Shown here: positions 10,135-19,672 of the stretch, piece by piece
How positions within the stretch are numbered: position 1 is the first letter of the stretch
Layout of the letters: every line of letters starts with the position of its first letter
From: Variovorax ginsengisoli
Lineage (GTDB): Bacteria; Pseudomonadota; Gammaproteobacteria; Burkholderiales; Burkholderiaceae_C
DNA length: 64,000 nt
Assembly (NCBI RefSeq): GCF_006438845.1
Contig: NZ_RCZJ01000003.1
Location: 340,353-404,352 of the forward strand
Direction: 5' to 3'
The notes under the pieces: model-generated
The model's input: only the letters and a program-made list of their open reading frames with translations
Told to the model about the DNA's origin: nothing
Databases searched by the model: none
Translations under genes and position numbers: made by a program

Positions 10135-11183
10135 ACGACCACCGGTTCCGGCTCCAGCCGGATGCCGAAGCGCTCGTACACGCTGGTCTGGATCGCCTTG
10201 GCCAGTGTCATGACCTCGCCGCCGGTCACCGGGTCTTCGCGCCCGCCGCGGTTCACCAGCACCAGCGCCTGCCGCTCGTACACGCCGGCGTTGCCCACCG
10301 ACTTGCCCTTCCAGCCGCAAGCGTCGATCAGCCAGCCGGCCGCGAGCTTGATGCTGCCGTCGGCCATCGGGTAATGCACGATCTTCGGGTCGCGCGCGAT
10401 GATGTCGGCGCACTGCTCGGGCGTCACGGTCGGGTTCTTGAAGAAGCTGCCGGCGTTGCCCAACACGCGCCAGTCGGGCAGCTTGGCGCGGCGGATGGCG
10501 CAGACCCAGTCGAACATTTCGTGCGCGTCGGGCGTGAAGTTGCCGGTCTCTTCCATCTTGCGTTCGAGATCGAAGTAACCGGCCACCGCCTTCCACGGCT
10601 TGGGCAACCTGAAACGCACACGCGTGATGAGCGCACGGCCCGCCAGGCCGAAGTCGTTGCCGCCGCTGGCCGCGTGCTTGAAGACCGAGTCACGGTAGCC
10701 GAAAGCACACTGCGCCGCGTCCAGGGTGAAAGGGCGACCGGTTTCGAGATCGATCGCGTCGAGCGAATCGAAGCGGTCTTGCAGCTCCACACCGTAGGCC
10801 CCGATGTTCTGCACCGGCGAGCCGCCGACCGTCCCCGGAATCAGCGCCAGGTTCTCGAGGCCGGGAAAGCCGTTCTCGACCGTCCACTGCACCGTCTCGT
10901 GCCAGTTCTCGCCGGCGCCGGCCTCGACGATCCAGGCCCGATCGGTTTCCTCGACGAGCCGCCGGCCCTGAATCTCGACCTTCAACACCAGCGGCTTGAC
11001 GTCACCAGTCAGCACGATGTTGCTGCCGCCACCCAGCACGAATTTGTCGGCGCCGGCCAGGGAAGCATCGGCCAGCAGCGCGGCGACATCGGCCTCTTGC
11101 GCGATGCGCACCAGATGCTGCGCACGCGCGACGATGCCGAAGCTGTTGTAGGGCTGCAGCGGGACGTTGTGCTCCATGATCAT
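10131..11183 (-). CDS. murB: UDP-N-acetylenolpyruvoylglucosamine reductase (MurB)
   Basis: FAD-dependent reductase that converts UDP-GlcNAc-enolpyruvate to UDP-MurNAc in peptidoglycan synthesis. The FAD-binding domain contains [13 protein letters not shown] and the later [19 protein letters not shown]. Catalytic elements are [16 protein letters not shown] (catalytic Ser) and a C-terminal Glu in LEPEPVVV. The length of about 350 residues is the long (E. coli) type. The start is ATG at 11183 (MIMEHN) or ATG at 11177. The open frame continues to 11828, but that part lies antisense to yajQ. It is divergent from yajQ with about 42 bases between starts. Confidence 0.96.
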   Translation of the reverse strand: MIMEHNVPLQPYNSFGIVARAQHLVRIAQEADVAALLADASLAGADKFVLGGGSNIVLTGDVKPLVLKVEIQGRRLVEETDRAWIVEAGAGENWHETVQWTVENGFPGLENLALIPGTVGGSPVQNIGAYGVELQDRFDSLDAIDLETGRPFTLDAAQCAFGYRDSVFKHAASGGNDFGLAGRALITRVRFRLPKPWKAVAGYFDLERKMEETGNFTPDAHEMFDWVCAIRRAKLPDWRVLGNAGSFFKNPTVTPEQCADIIARDPKIVHYPMADGSIKLAAGWLIDACGWKGKSVGNAGVYERQALVLVNRGGREDPVTGGEVMTLAKAIQTSVYERFGIRLEPEPVVV

Positions 11184-11225
11184 GGGAGAATTGTCGCATT
11201 CACGCTGCGCTACAGAGGAGCCTCC

Positions 11226-11711
11226 ATGCCGTCTTTCGACACCGTCTGCGAACCCAATCTTCCCGAAGTCAAGAATGCCGTGGAGAACACGGCCAAGGAG
11301 ATCGCCACCCGCTTCGACTTCAAGGGCACGGCCGCTGCCGTTGAACTGAAGGACAAGGAAATCACCATGATCGGCGACGCCGAGTTCCAGCTGGTGCAGG
11401 TGGAAGACATCCTGCGCGCCAAGCTGACCAAGCGCAGCGTCGACGTGCGCTTTCTCGACAAGGGCGACGTGCAGAAGATCGGCGGCGACAAGGTCAAGCA
11501 GGTGATCAAGGTGAAGAGCGGCATCGAGACCGAAGACGCCAAGAAGATCACTCGCCTGCTGAAGGACAGCAAGATGAAGGTGCAGGCCGCCATCCAGGGC
11601 GATGCGGTGCGCGTCACCGGCGCCAAGCGCGACGACCTGCAGGCGGCCATGGCGCTCATCAAGAAGGACGTGCCGGACATGCCGCTGTCCTTCAATAACT
11701 TTCGCGACTGA
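11226..11711 (+). CDS. yajQ: YajQ family nucleotide/cyclic-di-GMP-binding protein
   Basis: A 161-residue protein clearly of the YajQ (DUF520) family. Members bind nucleotides, and some bind cyclic di-GMP and act as regulators. It opens with [18 protein letters not shown] and contains [26 protein letters not shown] and the ending PLSFNNFRD, all family signatures. GAGGAG lies five bases before the ATG. The retropepsin-like gene follows after seven bases. The presence of a large GGDEF-EAL enzyme in the window gives a possible but unproven cyclic di-GMP context. Confidence 0.95.
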   Translation: MPSFDTVCEPNLPEVKNAVENTAKEIATRFDFKGTAAAVELKDKEITMIGDAEFQLVQVEDILRAKLTKRSVDVRFLDKGDVQKIGGDKVKQVIKVKSGIETEDAKKITRLLKDSKMKVQAAIQGDAVRVTGAKRDDLQAAMALIKKDVPDMPLSFNNFRD

Positions 11712-11718
11712 GCCACCG

Positions 11719-12366
11719 ATGAAGGCCTTGGTGCTCGCCCTGCTGGTGGGCATGGTCGCCACTGCTGCGCAGGCTGATTCGGTGATGCTCACAGGCACCA
11801 TCGGCAACCGGGCGATCCTGGTGGTCAACGGCGGCGCACCGAAGACTGTGGCGGTCGGCGAGAAACTGCAGAACGTGCGCCTGCTGTCGCTGCAGGACGG
11901 CCAGGCGGTGGTCGAATCGGCAGGTCAGCGCATCGCGTTGCGAATGGATTCACCGGTGAGCGTCGGCGGAAGCGGTGGGAGCGGCGCCGCGAGCGGTTCC
12001 CGCATCGTCCTCAACGCCGACAGCCGCGGCCACTTCATGGCCAGCGGCGCCATCAACGGCCGCAGCGGCGTGAGCTTCATGCTCGACACCGGTGCCACCA
12101 CGGTGGCCATGTCGGTGGCCGATGCCACGCGCATCGGGCTCGACTACCAGAAGGGCACGCCGGTGCGCATGAACACCGCCAACGGCGTCGCGCAGGGCTA
12201 CCGGCTGCGGCTCGATTCGGTGCGCGTGGGCGACGTCGAGGTGCGTGACATCGACGCCATCGTGTCGCAGCAGCCCATGCCCTTCGTACTGCTCGGCAAC
12301 AGCTTCATCAACCGCTTCTCGATGCGACGCGACGCAGAGCAGATGGTGCTCGAGCGCCGCTTCTGA
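11719..12366 (+). CDS. Retropepsin-like aspartic protease, exported
   Basis: A 215-residue protein with a signal peptide (residues 1-19, cleavage near AQA-DS). It has a short N-terminal beta domain, a Gly/Ser linker at 81-94 and a C-terminal clan AA aspartic protease domain. The catalytic motif is LDTGATTVAM with Asp123. The later VLLGNSFINRFSM corresponds to the conserved L-G-x-S/N-x-x-x-x-x segment of the family (TIGR02281-like). It probably acts in the periplasm as a homodimer, as single-lobed retropepsins do. The substrate is unknown. It begins seven bases after yajQ and faces ridA tail to tail. Confidence 0.9.
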   Translation: MKALVLALLVGMVATAAQADSVMLTGTIGNRAILVVNGGAPKTVAVGEKLQNVRLLSLQDGQAVVESAGQRIALRMDSPVSVGGSGGSGAASGSRIVLNADSRGHFMASGAINGRSGVSFMLDTGATTVAMSVADATRIGLDYQKGTPVRMNTANGVAQGYRLRLDSVRVGDVEVRDIDAIVSQQPMPFVLLGNSFINRFSMRRDAEQMVLERRF

Positions 12367-12385
12367 GCACCTCTTTGCGTGGCGG

Positions 12386-12739
12386 TCAGCGCTGGGCCGC
12401 GGTCACCACCACCTCGATCTTGTAGCCCTTGTTCGCCAGTGCGGCCTGCACGGTGGCACGCGGCGGCGTGTGGCCAGGCGGCACCCATGCGTCCCACACC
12501 TCGTTCATCGCGCCGATCTCGGTGATGTCGGTCAGAAAAATCTGAGTCATCAGGATGCAGGTCTTGTCGCTTCCAGCTTCGGCCAGAAGCTTGTCGATCA
12601 TCGCGAGAACCTGGGCCGTCTGGCCACGGATGTCCTCGGTGGTGTCGTCGGGCACCTGGCCCGCGAGGTACACCGTGCCGTTGTGCACGGCCATCTCGCT
12701 CAAACGTACCCCGACATGAAAACGCTGGATCTCAGCCAT
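12386..12739 (-). CDS. RidA family protein
   Basis: RidA/YjgF-like small protein of 117 residues. Family members hydrolyse reactive enamines and imines, although many subgroups have other roles. Family elements are FHVGVRLSEMAVHNGTVYLAGQ and PRATVQAALANKG with its conserved Arg, followed by KIEVVVTAA. This is the subgroup often annotated as RidA family with unknown substrate. Two starts are possible. ATG at 12739 has AAGGA six bases upstream. ATG at 12745 overlaps the plsY stop as ATGA. Either way it is coupled to plsY. Confidence 0.9.
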   Translation of the reverse strand: MAEIQRFHVGVRLSEMAVHNGTVYLAGQVPDDTTEDIRGQTAQVLAMIDKLLAEAGSDKTCILMTQIFLTDITEIGAMNEVWDAWVPPGHTPPRATVQAALANKGYKIEVVVTAAQR

Positions 12740-12741
12740 GG

Positions 12742-13383
12742 TCATTCCTTTTTCTTGGTTTTGGCGCCGAGCCTCGACTCGGTGCCGGCCGACAGGCGGC
12801 GGATGTTTTCGCGATGCCGCCATACCAGCAACAGGCTGATGGCGATCAATGTCAGTAGGACGGTCCGGTCCAGCGGCCAGGCGACGCCGCCACCGATGAG
12901 GTAGAAGGCCGGCGCGAAGAAGGCCGAGACGATGGACGCAAGCGAGGAATAGCGGAAGAAGAAGGCCACGATGACCCAAGTCGCACCGGTGGCGAGTCCC
13001 AGCAGCGCGTCGATGCCCAACAACGCGCCGGCTGCCGTCGCGACGCCCTTCCCACCCTTGAATCCGAAGAACACCGGGTAAAGATGTCCGAGGAAAGCGG
13101 CCAGTCCGGCCAGGGCCGCCGTGCCGAGGCCCATGCCGTAGTCGGGACCGAGCCATCGGATGAGGAACACGGGCAGCCAGCTCTTGAGCGCATCGAGCAC
13201 CAGCGTGGCCAGCGCGGCACCCTTGTTTCCCGAACGCAGCACGTTGGTGGCACCCGGGTTGCCGCTGCCATAGCTGCGCGGGTCGGCCATGCCGAGCGAA
13301 CGGCTCACGATGACGGCGAAGGACAGCGAGCCCAGCAGGTACGACAGGACGATCGCAATGAACGAAGGCAGGTGAAAGCTCAA
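12742..13383 (-). CDS. plsY: Glycerol-3-phosphate acyltransferase (PlsY)
   Basis: Integral membrane enzyme that transfers acyl groups from acyl-phosphate to glycerol 3-phosphate, starting phospholipid synthesis. The three PlsY motifs are visible: SGNPGATNVLR near residue 41-51, the segment containing GHLYPVFFGFKGGKGVAT near 99-116, and the C-terminal WRHRENIRRLSAGTESR. Five or so hydrophobic helices are evident in its 213 residues. The start appears to be TTG at 13383 with CGGAGA about seven bases upstream. It ends in an overlap with or next to ridA. Confidence 0.95.
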   Translation of the reverse strand: MSFHLPSFIAIVLSYLLGSLSFAVIVSRSLGMADPRSYGSGNPGATNVLRSGNKGAALATLVLDALKSWLPVFLIRWLGPDYGMGLGTAALAGLAAFLGHLYPVFFGFKGGKGVATAAGALLGIDALLGLATGATWVIVAFFFRYSSLASIVSAFFAPAFYLIGGGVAWPLDRTVLLTLIAISLLLVWRHRENIRRLSAGTESRLGAKTKKKE

Positions 13384-13431
13384 GGGAATCTCCGGGTCGG
13401 CGCACCAACGGGGCGCCGGGCGTGGGGCTGG

Positions 13432-13923
13432 CTATTCTGCCAGCGCGCACTGCACGGGTTTCGCGCAAAGCAGCGTCACGCACACCCGCGGATCGATGGC
13501 CACCAGGTAGCCGCGTCGTCCGCCATTGATGGCGATCTTCGGCAGGTCGAGGATGGTCGACTCGATGTACACCGGCATGTCGCGCTTCGTGCCGAAGGGC
13601 GAGGTGCCGCCGACCAGGTAGCCGCTGTGGCGGTTCGCCACGTCAGGCTTGCAGGGCTCGACCGACTTGGTGCCGATCTGCCGTGCCAGGTTCTTGGTCG
13701 ACACCGTGCGGTTCCCGTGCATCAGCACCAACAGAGGCTTGGCGTCCTGGTCTTGCATGACGAGAGTCTTGACCACCGTGAACGGATCGAAGCCGAGCAC
13801 GGCCGCGCTGTGCTGCGCGCCACCGTGCTCGACGTATTCGTACGGATGCTCGGTGAACGCGATGCCGCGGGCGCGCAGCAGTTGCGTCGCCGGCGTCTCG
13901 CTGATGTGCTGCTTGCGCGCCAT
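13432..13923 (-). CDS. ybaK: Cys-tRNA(Pro) deacylase YbaK
   Basis: YbaK-type aminoacyl-tRNA deacylase of 163 residues, a free-standing editing protein that hydrolyses Cys wrongly attached to tRNA-Pro. Family signatures are ATQLLRARGIAFTEHPYEY, VVKTLVMQD with the conserved Lys, GYLVGGTSPFGTK and the late INGGRRGYLVAIDP. The ATG at 13923 gives a full-length protein. The aldo/keto reductase gene ends 13 bases upstream, so they may be co-transcribed. The same window encodes a tRNA-Pro and prolyl-unrelated synthetases, and no operon link is implied. Confidence 0.93.
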   Translation of the reverse strand: MARKQHISETPATQLLRARGIAFTEHPYEYVEHGGAQHSAAVLGFDPFTVVKTLVMQDQDAKPLLVLMHGNRTVSTKNLARQIGTKSVEPCKPDVANRHSGYLVGGTSPFGTKRDMPVYIESTILDLPKIAINGGRRGYLVAIDPRVCVTLLCAKPVQCALAE

Positions 13924-13935
13924 GAAGGCCAGGCC

Positions 13936-14997
13936 TCAATTGGCGGGGTCTCGGATCTCCCAGCGAATGCTGTCGATCTCTGCCAGCACCTCCGGCGACA
14001 GCCGGGTGTCCCAGGTGTCGATGTCTTCGTCGAGCTGCGCCACCGAGGTCACGCCGATGATGGTGCTCGCCACCTGCCACTTGGTGTGGCAGAAGGCCAG
14101 CGCCAGGCGTGTGGGCGTCATGCCTTGGTCGCGTGCGAGCTGGTTGTAGCGGCGCGCCGCACGCAGCGCGTCGGGGCGTCCCCAGCGCTGCTTGCGCACC
14201 GACTCATACCTGGAGATCCGGGCGCTCTGCGGCGCGTCGGGGCCCTCGATGCCGCTCCGGTCGTACTTGCCGGTGAGCAGGCCAAAGCCCAGCGGAGAGT
14301 AAGCGAGCAACGACACGCCGAGCCGGTGCATCGTTTCGTCCAGCCCATTCTCGAGCGCACGACCAAGGAGACCGTAGACGTTCTGCACCGAGGCGATGCG
14401 CGGCAACCCATGCTGCTCGGCCAGGCGGACGAACTCATGCACGCCGTACGGTGTCTCGTTGGACAGGCCGATGTGGCGCACCTTGCCAGCGCTCACCAAG
14501 CCGCCCAGCGCTTCGAGCTGTTCGTGGATCGACGTTTCCGAGGTTTCCTTTGTCGGGTCGTAGTAGAGGTTGCCGAAGGTCGGCACATGACGCTCGGGCC
14601 AGTGGATCTGGTAGAGGTCGATCACGTCGGTCTGCAGGCGCTTGAGGCTGGCATCGCACGACGCCACGATGTCCGCGGCGGTCATGCCCTTGCCCTCGCG
14701 CACCCAATCCATGCCGCGTGACGGGCCGGCGACCTTGGTGGCGAGCGTGACCTTCTGGCGCGCGCCGGGGCGAGAGGCGAACCAGTTGCCGAGGATGGTT
14801 TCGGTGGCGCCGAAGGTCTCGCGGCGTGCCGGCACGGCGTACATCTCTGCGGTGTCGAGAAAGTCCACGCCACGTTCGAGCGAACGGTCGAGGATGGCGT
14901 GAGCGGTGGGCGAATCGACCTGTTCGCCGAAGGTCATGGTGCCGAGGCAGATCGGGGTGACGTGCAGATCACTCTGCCCGAGTCGGATGCGTTGCAT
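13936..14997 (-). CDS. Aldo/keto reductase (Tas-like)
   Basis: NADP(H)-dependent aldo/keto reductase of 353 residues, close in pattern to E. coli Tas (YgdS). It starts MQRIRLGQSDLHVTPICLGTM, then FLDTAEMYAVP with the catalytic Asp and Tyr, TLATKVAGPSR with the catalytic Lys, and DLYQIHWPERHV with the catalytic His. The C-terminal ALAFCHTKWQVASTIIGVTS corresponds to the cofactor-binding region. The natural substrate is unknown. It is divergent from the alpha/beta hydrolase across a 151-base gap in which I identified no clear regulatory site. Confidence 0.9.
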   Translation of the reverse strand: MQRIRLGQSDLHVTPICLGTMTFGEQVDSPTAHAILDRSLERGVDFLDTAEMYAVPARRETFGATETILGNWFASRPGARQKVTLATKVAGPSRGMDWVREGKGMTAADIVASCDASLKRLQTDVIDLYQIHWPERHVPTFGNLYYDPTKETSETSIHEQLEALGGLVSAGKVRHIGLSNETPYGVHEFVRLAEQHGLPRIASVQNVYGLLGRALENGLDETMHRLGVSLLAYSPLGFGLLTGKYDRSGIEGPDAPQSARISRYESVRKQRWGRPDALRAARRYNQLARDQGMTPTRLALAFCHTKWQVASTIIGVTSVAQLDEDIDTWDTRLSPEVLAEIDSIRWEIRDPAN

Positions 14998-15148
14998 GTG
15001 TGAATCTTGAAGGTCTAAAGCGCGAAGCCGCGAACTCTAACGTGCTGCGCGCGAAGCTGCAGCGAATGTCCGGCGCCGTGCCGTCGCGGCCCGTCCGCTG
15101 TCCGCTGCGAGACGGCGGCCGCGGGACCGGTTCGTATGATCGATCGCC

Positions 15149-16060
15149 ATGTATGTTCCCCGACGCCTCTCCCTCAGCGAACACGTGCCGGTGCGCACCT
15201 TGCGCTACCACTTGCGAAGCTGGGGCACGCCCTCTGCCGCGCGCCCTCCCCTGGTCTTGCTGCACGGGTGGATGGACGTGTCGGCGTCGTGGCAGTTCGT
15301 GGTCGACGCGATGGCCGACGACCGCTTCATCGTCGCCCCCGACTGGCGCGGCTTCGGCCAGACCGACGGCGGCCCGGTCGACAACTATTGGCTGCCCGAC
15401 TACCTGGCCGACCTCGACTGGCTGCTCGACCATGTGGCAGGCGACACGCCGGTCGACCTGGTGGGCCACAGCATGGGCGGCAACATCGCCATGCAGTACG
15501 CCGGCGTGCGGCCGCAGCGCATCCGGCGGCTGGTCAACCTCGAAGGTTTCGGCATGCCCGAACGGCACCCCGAAGAAGCGCCGGCGCGCTACGGCCAGTG
15601 GATCGACCAGCTCAAGCGCCTTCATCGCGGCGAACTGGCGCTGCAGGGCTATGCCGATGTCGGCGGGGTGGCGAGGCGCCTGATGAAAACCAATCCGCGA
15701 CTCACGCAGGACAAGGCCGAGTGGCTGGCCGGCCATTGGGCGGCGCAACGTACGCAAGCCGACGGCAGCACGCAGTGGGGCATTCAGGGCGACGCGTCGC
15801 ACAAGGTCATCAACGCCAACATCTATCGCCTCGACGAGGCCCTCGCTCTCTATGCGGCCATCGCTGCGCCAGTGCTGGCGGTCGAGGCGTCCGACGACAG
15901 CCTGGCGCGCTGGGCTGGCCGCTACACGTTGGAAGACTACCGAGAGCGGCTGAAGTCGGTGCGCGACGTCCGCACCGCCGTCGTCCAGGATGCAGGCCAC
16001 ATGCTTCATCACGATCAGCCCGAGACCGTGGCAAGGCAGATCGAGGATTTCCTGCGCTGA
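15149..16060 (+). CDS. Alpha/beta hydrolase
   Basis: Cytoplasmic alpha/beta hydrolase of 303 residues. The oxyanion-hole segment is LVLLHGWMDVSASWQFV. The nucleophile elbow is LVGHSMGGNIAMQYAG with catalytic Ser. The acid is probably Asp in VLAVEASDDS or nearby, and the catalytic His is in VQDAGHMLHHDQPE. No signal peptide is present. The fold resembles esterases and C-C hydrolases, and the substrate cannot be told from sequence. It lies upstream of the sensor kinase cassette on the same strand, 105 bases away, so a functional link is possible but not shown. Confidence 0.88.
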   Translation: MYVPRRLSLSEHVPVRTLRYHLRSWGTPSAARPPLVLLHGWMDVSASWQFVVDAMADDRFIVAPDWRGFGQTDGGPVDNYWLPDYLADLDWLLDHVAGDTPVDLVGHSMGGNIAMQYAGVRPQRIRRLVNLEGFGMPERHPEEAPARYGQWIDQLKRLHRGELALQGYADVGGVARRLMKTNPRLTQDKAEWLAGHWAAQRTQADGSTQWGIQGDASHKVINANIYRLDEALALYAAIAAPVLAVEASDDSLARWAGRYTLEDYRERLKSVRDVRTAVVQDAGHMLHHDQPETVARQIEDFLR

Positions 16061-16165
16061 ACCGCTGGTGCGGCCGCGGTGCCGGCAACGGCCACGCGGC
16101 CTTATCCGACACACAAACTCACAAATGGCGGGCAGACTTGGCGGGTTTTGCTTATCCGTGCACCC

Positions 16166-19100
16166 ATGCCCAATACCGCCGTTTCCGCCATCGATCCCCG
16201 CGAATTCCAGCGCCTGTTGAGCCGCAACGTGAAGCTGCCGCTGATCGGCGGCGTGGTCGGCGCGATCGTTTTCGTCGCGCTGATCTTCTATCTGTTGTCG
16301 GTCATCTCATGGGTCGAACACACAGACCGTGTCACGCGCGACGCCAGTGAACTGCAGAGGCTGAGCATCGACCTCGAAACCGGCATGCGCGGTTTCCTGA
16401 TCTCGGGTGACGAGACCTTCCTGCAGCCGTACGAAAGCGCGCAGCCGCGGCTGGCGGCCGGCATGATCGCGCTGCGCAAGCTGGTGGCGGACAACACCGC
16501 GCAGGTGGACCGGCTTGACCGCATCACCACGTTGCAGACGGCGTGGAACCAGTTCGCAGCGGAGATGATCGCCTTGCGCCGGAGCGGTGGTGACTTCCAG
16601 GAGGCGATCCGCCTAGGCCGCGGGAAGCGGCTCACCGACGACATGCGGACCGGCTACGTCAACTTCATGAACGTCGAGCAGAGTTTGCGGTTCCAGCGCA
16701 ACAACGAGGCCAACAACACGGCGCTGGCGATCGTCGCGGTGTTCGTTCTCTTCACGGTCGCCATGACCGCCCTGCTCGCCTTCTTCGGCCGGCGCCAGCT
16801 GATGCGGCTTTCCGACGGGTATGGCGTCGTGCTGCAGAAGCAGGCGACGCACGCCGAAGCGCTGCAGCGGCAGGCTTGGCTGCGCGGCGCGCAGACCGAG
16901 CTCACCGGCGAGCTCGTGGGTGAACTGAGTGCGCAGGAAATGGGCCGCAAGGTGCTCGGTTTCTTCGGGCATCAGTTGGGCAGCAGCGTGGGTGCCTTGT
17001 ACCTGCGCGAGCGCAACGGCGAACTGCGTCGCGTGGCGAGCTACGGCTTCTCGCCCGCCGCCGAGGCGTCGGCGCAGGTCTTCGCGGCAGGCCAGGGCCT
17101 GGTGGGCCAGGCCGTGGCGGAGCGCCGGCTGACCGTCATCGAACCGGTCGCTGCCGACTACCTCAAAGTCAACTCGGGCTTGGGCGACATGGCGCCGCGC
17201 GCGGCGGTGCTGATGCCGGTGAGCCACAACGGCTTCGTCAACGGCGTCATCGAACTTGGTCTCTTGCGCCCGCCCGAAGACCGCCTCATCGAATTGCTCG
17301 AGCTCGTCGCCGGCAACATCGGAAGCTCGGTCGCCGCCGTGCGCTACCGCGAACAATTGCAGGACGCACTGGCCGAGACGCAGCAGCTCAATGAAGAACT
17401 GCAGGTGCAGCAGGAAGAGCTCCGCACTGCCAACGAAGAGCTGGAAGAGCAATCGCGCGCGCTGCGCGCGTCGCAGGCCACGCTGGAAAACCAGCAGGCG
17501 GAACTGGAGCAGACCAACAGCCAGCTGTCGGAGCGCACCGAGGCACTTGACCTTCGCAACGCGGCGCTCCGGAGGGTGCAAAGCGACCTGGAAGACCGGG
17601 CGCAAGAGCTGCAGCGCGCGAGCCGCTACAAGTCCGAATTCCTCGCCAACATGTCGCACGAGCTGCGCACCCCGCTCAACAGCGCGCTGATCCTCTCGAA
17701 GCTGCTCGGCGACAACCCGCAAGGCAACCTGACGGCCGAGCAGGTCAAGTTCGCCGAGTCGATCTACGCGTCGGGCAACGACCTGCTGGTGTTAATCAAC
17801 GACATCCTGGACATCGCGAAGGTCGAGGCGGGCAAGCTCGAACTGGTGGCCGAAGAGGTGCCGTTGCGTCGCCTGGCGGACAGCCTGTCGATGACCTTCA
17901 CGCCGCTGGCCGGCCAGAAAAAGCTCGACTTCCGGCTGGTGCTGCAGCCCGACGCGCCGGGTCTTCTGGTGACCGACCGCCAGCGTGTCGAGCAGATCCT
18001 GAAGAACTTGCTTTCGAACGCGCTCAAGTTCACCGACCGCGGCGAAGTCTCGCTGACCGTCTCGGGCGCACCCGACGGCGGCGCGCGTTTCGCGGTGCGA
18101 GATTCCGGCATCGGCATTCCGGCCGACCAGCAGGAGGTGATCTTCGAGGCCTTCCGCCAGGCCGACGGCACCACCAGCCGCCGCTATGGCGGCACCGGCC
18201 TGGGCCTGTCGATTTCGCGCGACCTGACCAAGCTGTTGGGCGGCCAGCTCTCGGTGCAAAGCGCGCCGGGCCAGGGCAGCACGTTCACCCTAGAGTTGCC
18301 CGCCGCCGCGCCGCTGACCGCCACGGGCGAGCAGCGCAGCGCATCGCCGGCTCCCGCGCCCGTGGCCCCTGCGTACGCACAGCGCCTGTACACCGCGCCG
18401 GCGACGCCGCTGCCGGCCACGTCGCCGACCGTGCCGGCGCCACTGATTCCGCAGTTCGCCGACGATCGCGCGTTGCCGCGCAGCAGCGCGCGCCGCGTGC
18501 TGGTGATCGAGGACGAACCGCAGTTCGCGCACATCCTCTACGACCTGGCGCACGAACTGGGCTACAGCTGCGTCGTGGCGCACGGCGCCGCCGACGGCTT
18601 CAGCCTGGCCGCGCAATTTTTGCCCGACGCCATCCTTTTGGACATGCGCTTGCCCGACGCGCCGGGGCTGAGCGTGCTGCAGCGGCTCAAGGACGATCCG
18701 CACACGCGCCACATCCCGGTGCACATCGTGTCGGCCATGGACCATGCCGAAACCGCCCTCCACATGGGCGCCATCGGCTATGCCATGAAACCGGCATCGC
18801 GCGAACAGCTCAAACAGGTGTTCCAGAAGCTGGAGGACAAACTTACGCAGAAGCTCAAGACGGTGCTGCTGGTCGAAGACGACGCATTGCAGCGCGAGGC
18901 CGTGGTGAAGCTGATCGGCGACGAGGATGTCGCCATCACCGCCGTCGCTTCGGGCGAGGAAGCGATGGAACTGCTGCGCACCCGCGTGTTCGATTGCATG
19001 ATCACCGACCTGCGCCTGCCGGACATGCAGGGCAGCGAGCTGCTCAAGCGGATGGCGAGCGAAGAGATCTGCTCGTTCCCGCCGGTCATCGTCTACACCG

Positions 19101-19672
19101 GCCGCAACCTCACGCGCGACGAAGAGGCCGACCTGCTGCGCTACTCGCGCTCGATCATCATCAAGGGCGCACGTTCGCCGGAGCGCCTGCTCGACGAGGT
19201 GACGCTGTTCCTGCACAAGGTCGAGGCCGACCTGTCGACCGAACGCCAGAGCATGCTCAAGGCGGCACGCGGGCGCGACCGCGTCTTCGAAGGGCGCCGC
19301 ATCCTGCTGGTCGACGACGACGTGCGCAACATCTTTGCGCTCACCAGTGCGCTGGAGCAGCGCGGCGCCATCGTCGAGATCGGTCGCAACGGCCGCGAGG
19401 CGCTCGAGAAACTCGACCAGGTCGCAGACATCGACCTGGTGCTGATGGACGTGATGATGCCGGAGATGGACGGCCTTGAAGCCACCCGCCGGCTGCGCCA
19501 GGACCCGCGCTTCGAGAAGTTGCCGGTCATCGCCGTCACGGCCAAGGCCATGAAGGACGACCAGGAGCAATGCCTGGCCGCCGGTGCCAGCGACTACCTG
19601 GCCAAGCCGGTCGACCTCGACCGCCTGTTCTCGCTGCTGCGCGTGTGGATGCCGCGCATGGAGCGCATGTGA
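16166..19672 (+). CDS. Hybrid histidine kinase: CHASE3-GAF-kinase-REC-REC-REC
   Basis: Large hybrid sensor kinase of 1168 residues. Domains in order: TM helix 24-48; periplasmic CHASE3-type region with LETGMRGFLISGDETFL; TM helix about 184-208; GAF about 240-395; long coiled coil about 395-488 rich in Gln and Glu; HisKA with phosphoacceptor His498 in NMSHELRTPLN; HATPase with DSGIGIP and GGTGLGLSIS; a Pro/Ala linker; then three receiver domains with likely phosphoacceptors Asp826, Asp948 and Asp1095. The second receiver has a Lys-to-unclear variation near YSRSIIIKGARSPE, where the usual KP is replaced by KGA, so it may signal abnormally. The start is ATG at 16166; an upstream in-frame ATG at 16079 gives an unlikely leader. 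It overlaps cheR as GTGA. Confidence 0.93.
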   Translation: MPNTAVSAIDPREFQRLLSRNVKLPLIGGVVGAIVFVALIFYLLSVISWVEHTDRVTRDASELQRLSIDLETGMRGFLISGDETFLQPYESAQPRLAAGMIALRKLVADNTAQVDRLDRITTLQTAWNQFAAEMIALRRSGGDFQEAIRLGRGKRLTDDMRTGYVNFMNVEQSLRFQRNNEANNTALAIVAVFVLFTVAMTALLAFFGRRQLMRLSDGYGVVLQKQATHAEALQRQAWLRGAQTELTGELVGELSAQEMGRKVLGFFGHQLGSSVGALYLRERNGELRRVASYGFSPAAEASAQVFAAGQGLVGQAVAERRLTVIEPVAADYLKVNSGLGDMAPRAAVLMPVSHNGFVNGVIELGLLRPPEDRLIELLELVAGNIGSSVAAVRYREQLQDALAETQQLNEELQVQQEELRTANEELEEQSRALRASQATLENQQAELEQTNSQLSERTEALDLRNAALRRVQSDLEDRAQELQRASRYKSEFLANMSHELRTPLNSALILSKLLGDNPQGNLTAEQVKFAESIYASGNDLLVLINDILDIAKVEAGKLELVAEEVPLRRLADSLSMTFTPLAGQKKLDFRLVLQPDAPGLLVTDRQRVEQILKNLLSNALKFTDRGEVSLTVSGAPDGGARFAVRDSGIGIPADQQEVIFEAFRQADGTTSRRYGGTGLGLSISRDLTKLLGGQLSVQSAPGQGSTFTLELPAAAPLTATGEQRSASPAPAPVAPAYAQRLYTAPATPLPATSPTVPAPLIPQFADDRALPRSSARRVLVIEDEPQFAHILYDLAHELGYSCVVAHGAADGFSLAAQFLPDAILLDMRLPDAPGLSVLQRLKDDPHTRHIPVHIVSAMDHAETALHMGAIGYAMKPASREQLKQVFQKLEDKLTQKLKTVLLVEDDALQREAVVKLIGDEDVAITAVASGEEAMELLRTRVFDCMITDLRLPDMQGSELLKRMASEEICSFPPVIVYTGRNLTRDEEADLLRYSRSIIIKGARSPERLLDEVTLFLHKVEADLSTERQSMLKAARGRDRVFEGRRILLVDDDVRNIFALTSALEQRGAIVEIGRNGREALEKLDQVADIDLVLMDVMMPEMDGLEATRRLRQDPRFEKLPVIAVTAKAMKDDQEQCLAAGASDYLAKPVDLDRLFSLLRVWMPRMERM

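Noticed and set aside
13084..14721. 545-codon plus-strand frame over plsY, ybaK and the aldo/keto reductase
   Set aside because: Antisense shadow of three recognised genes.
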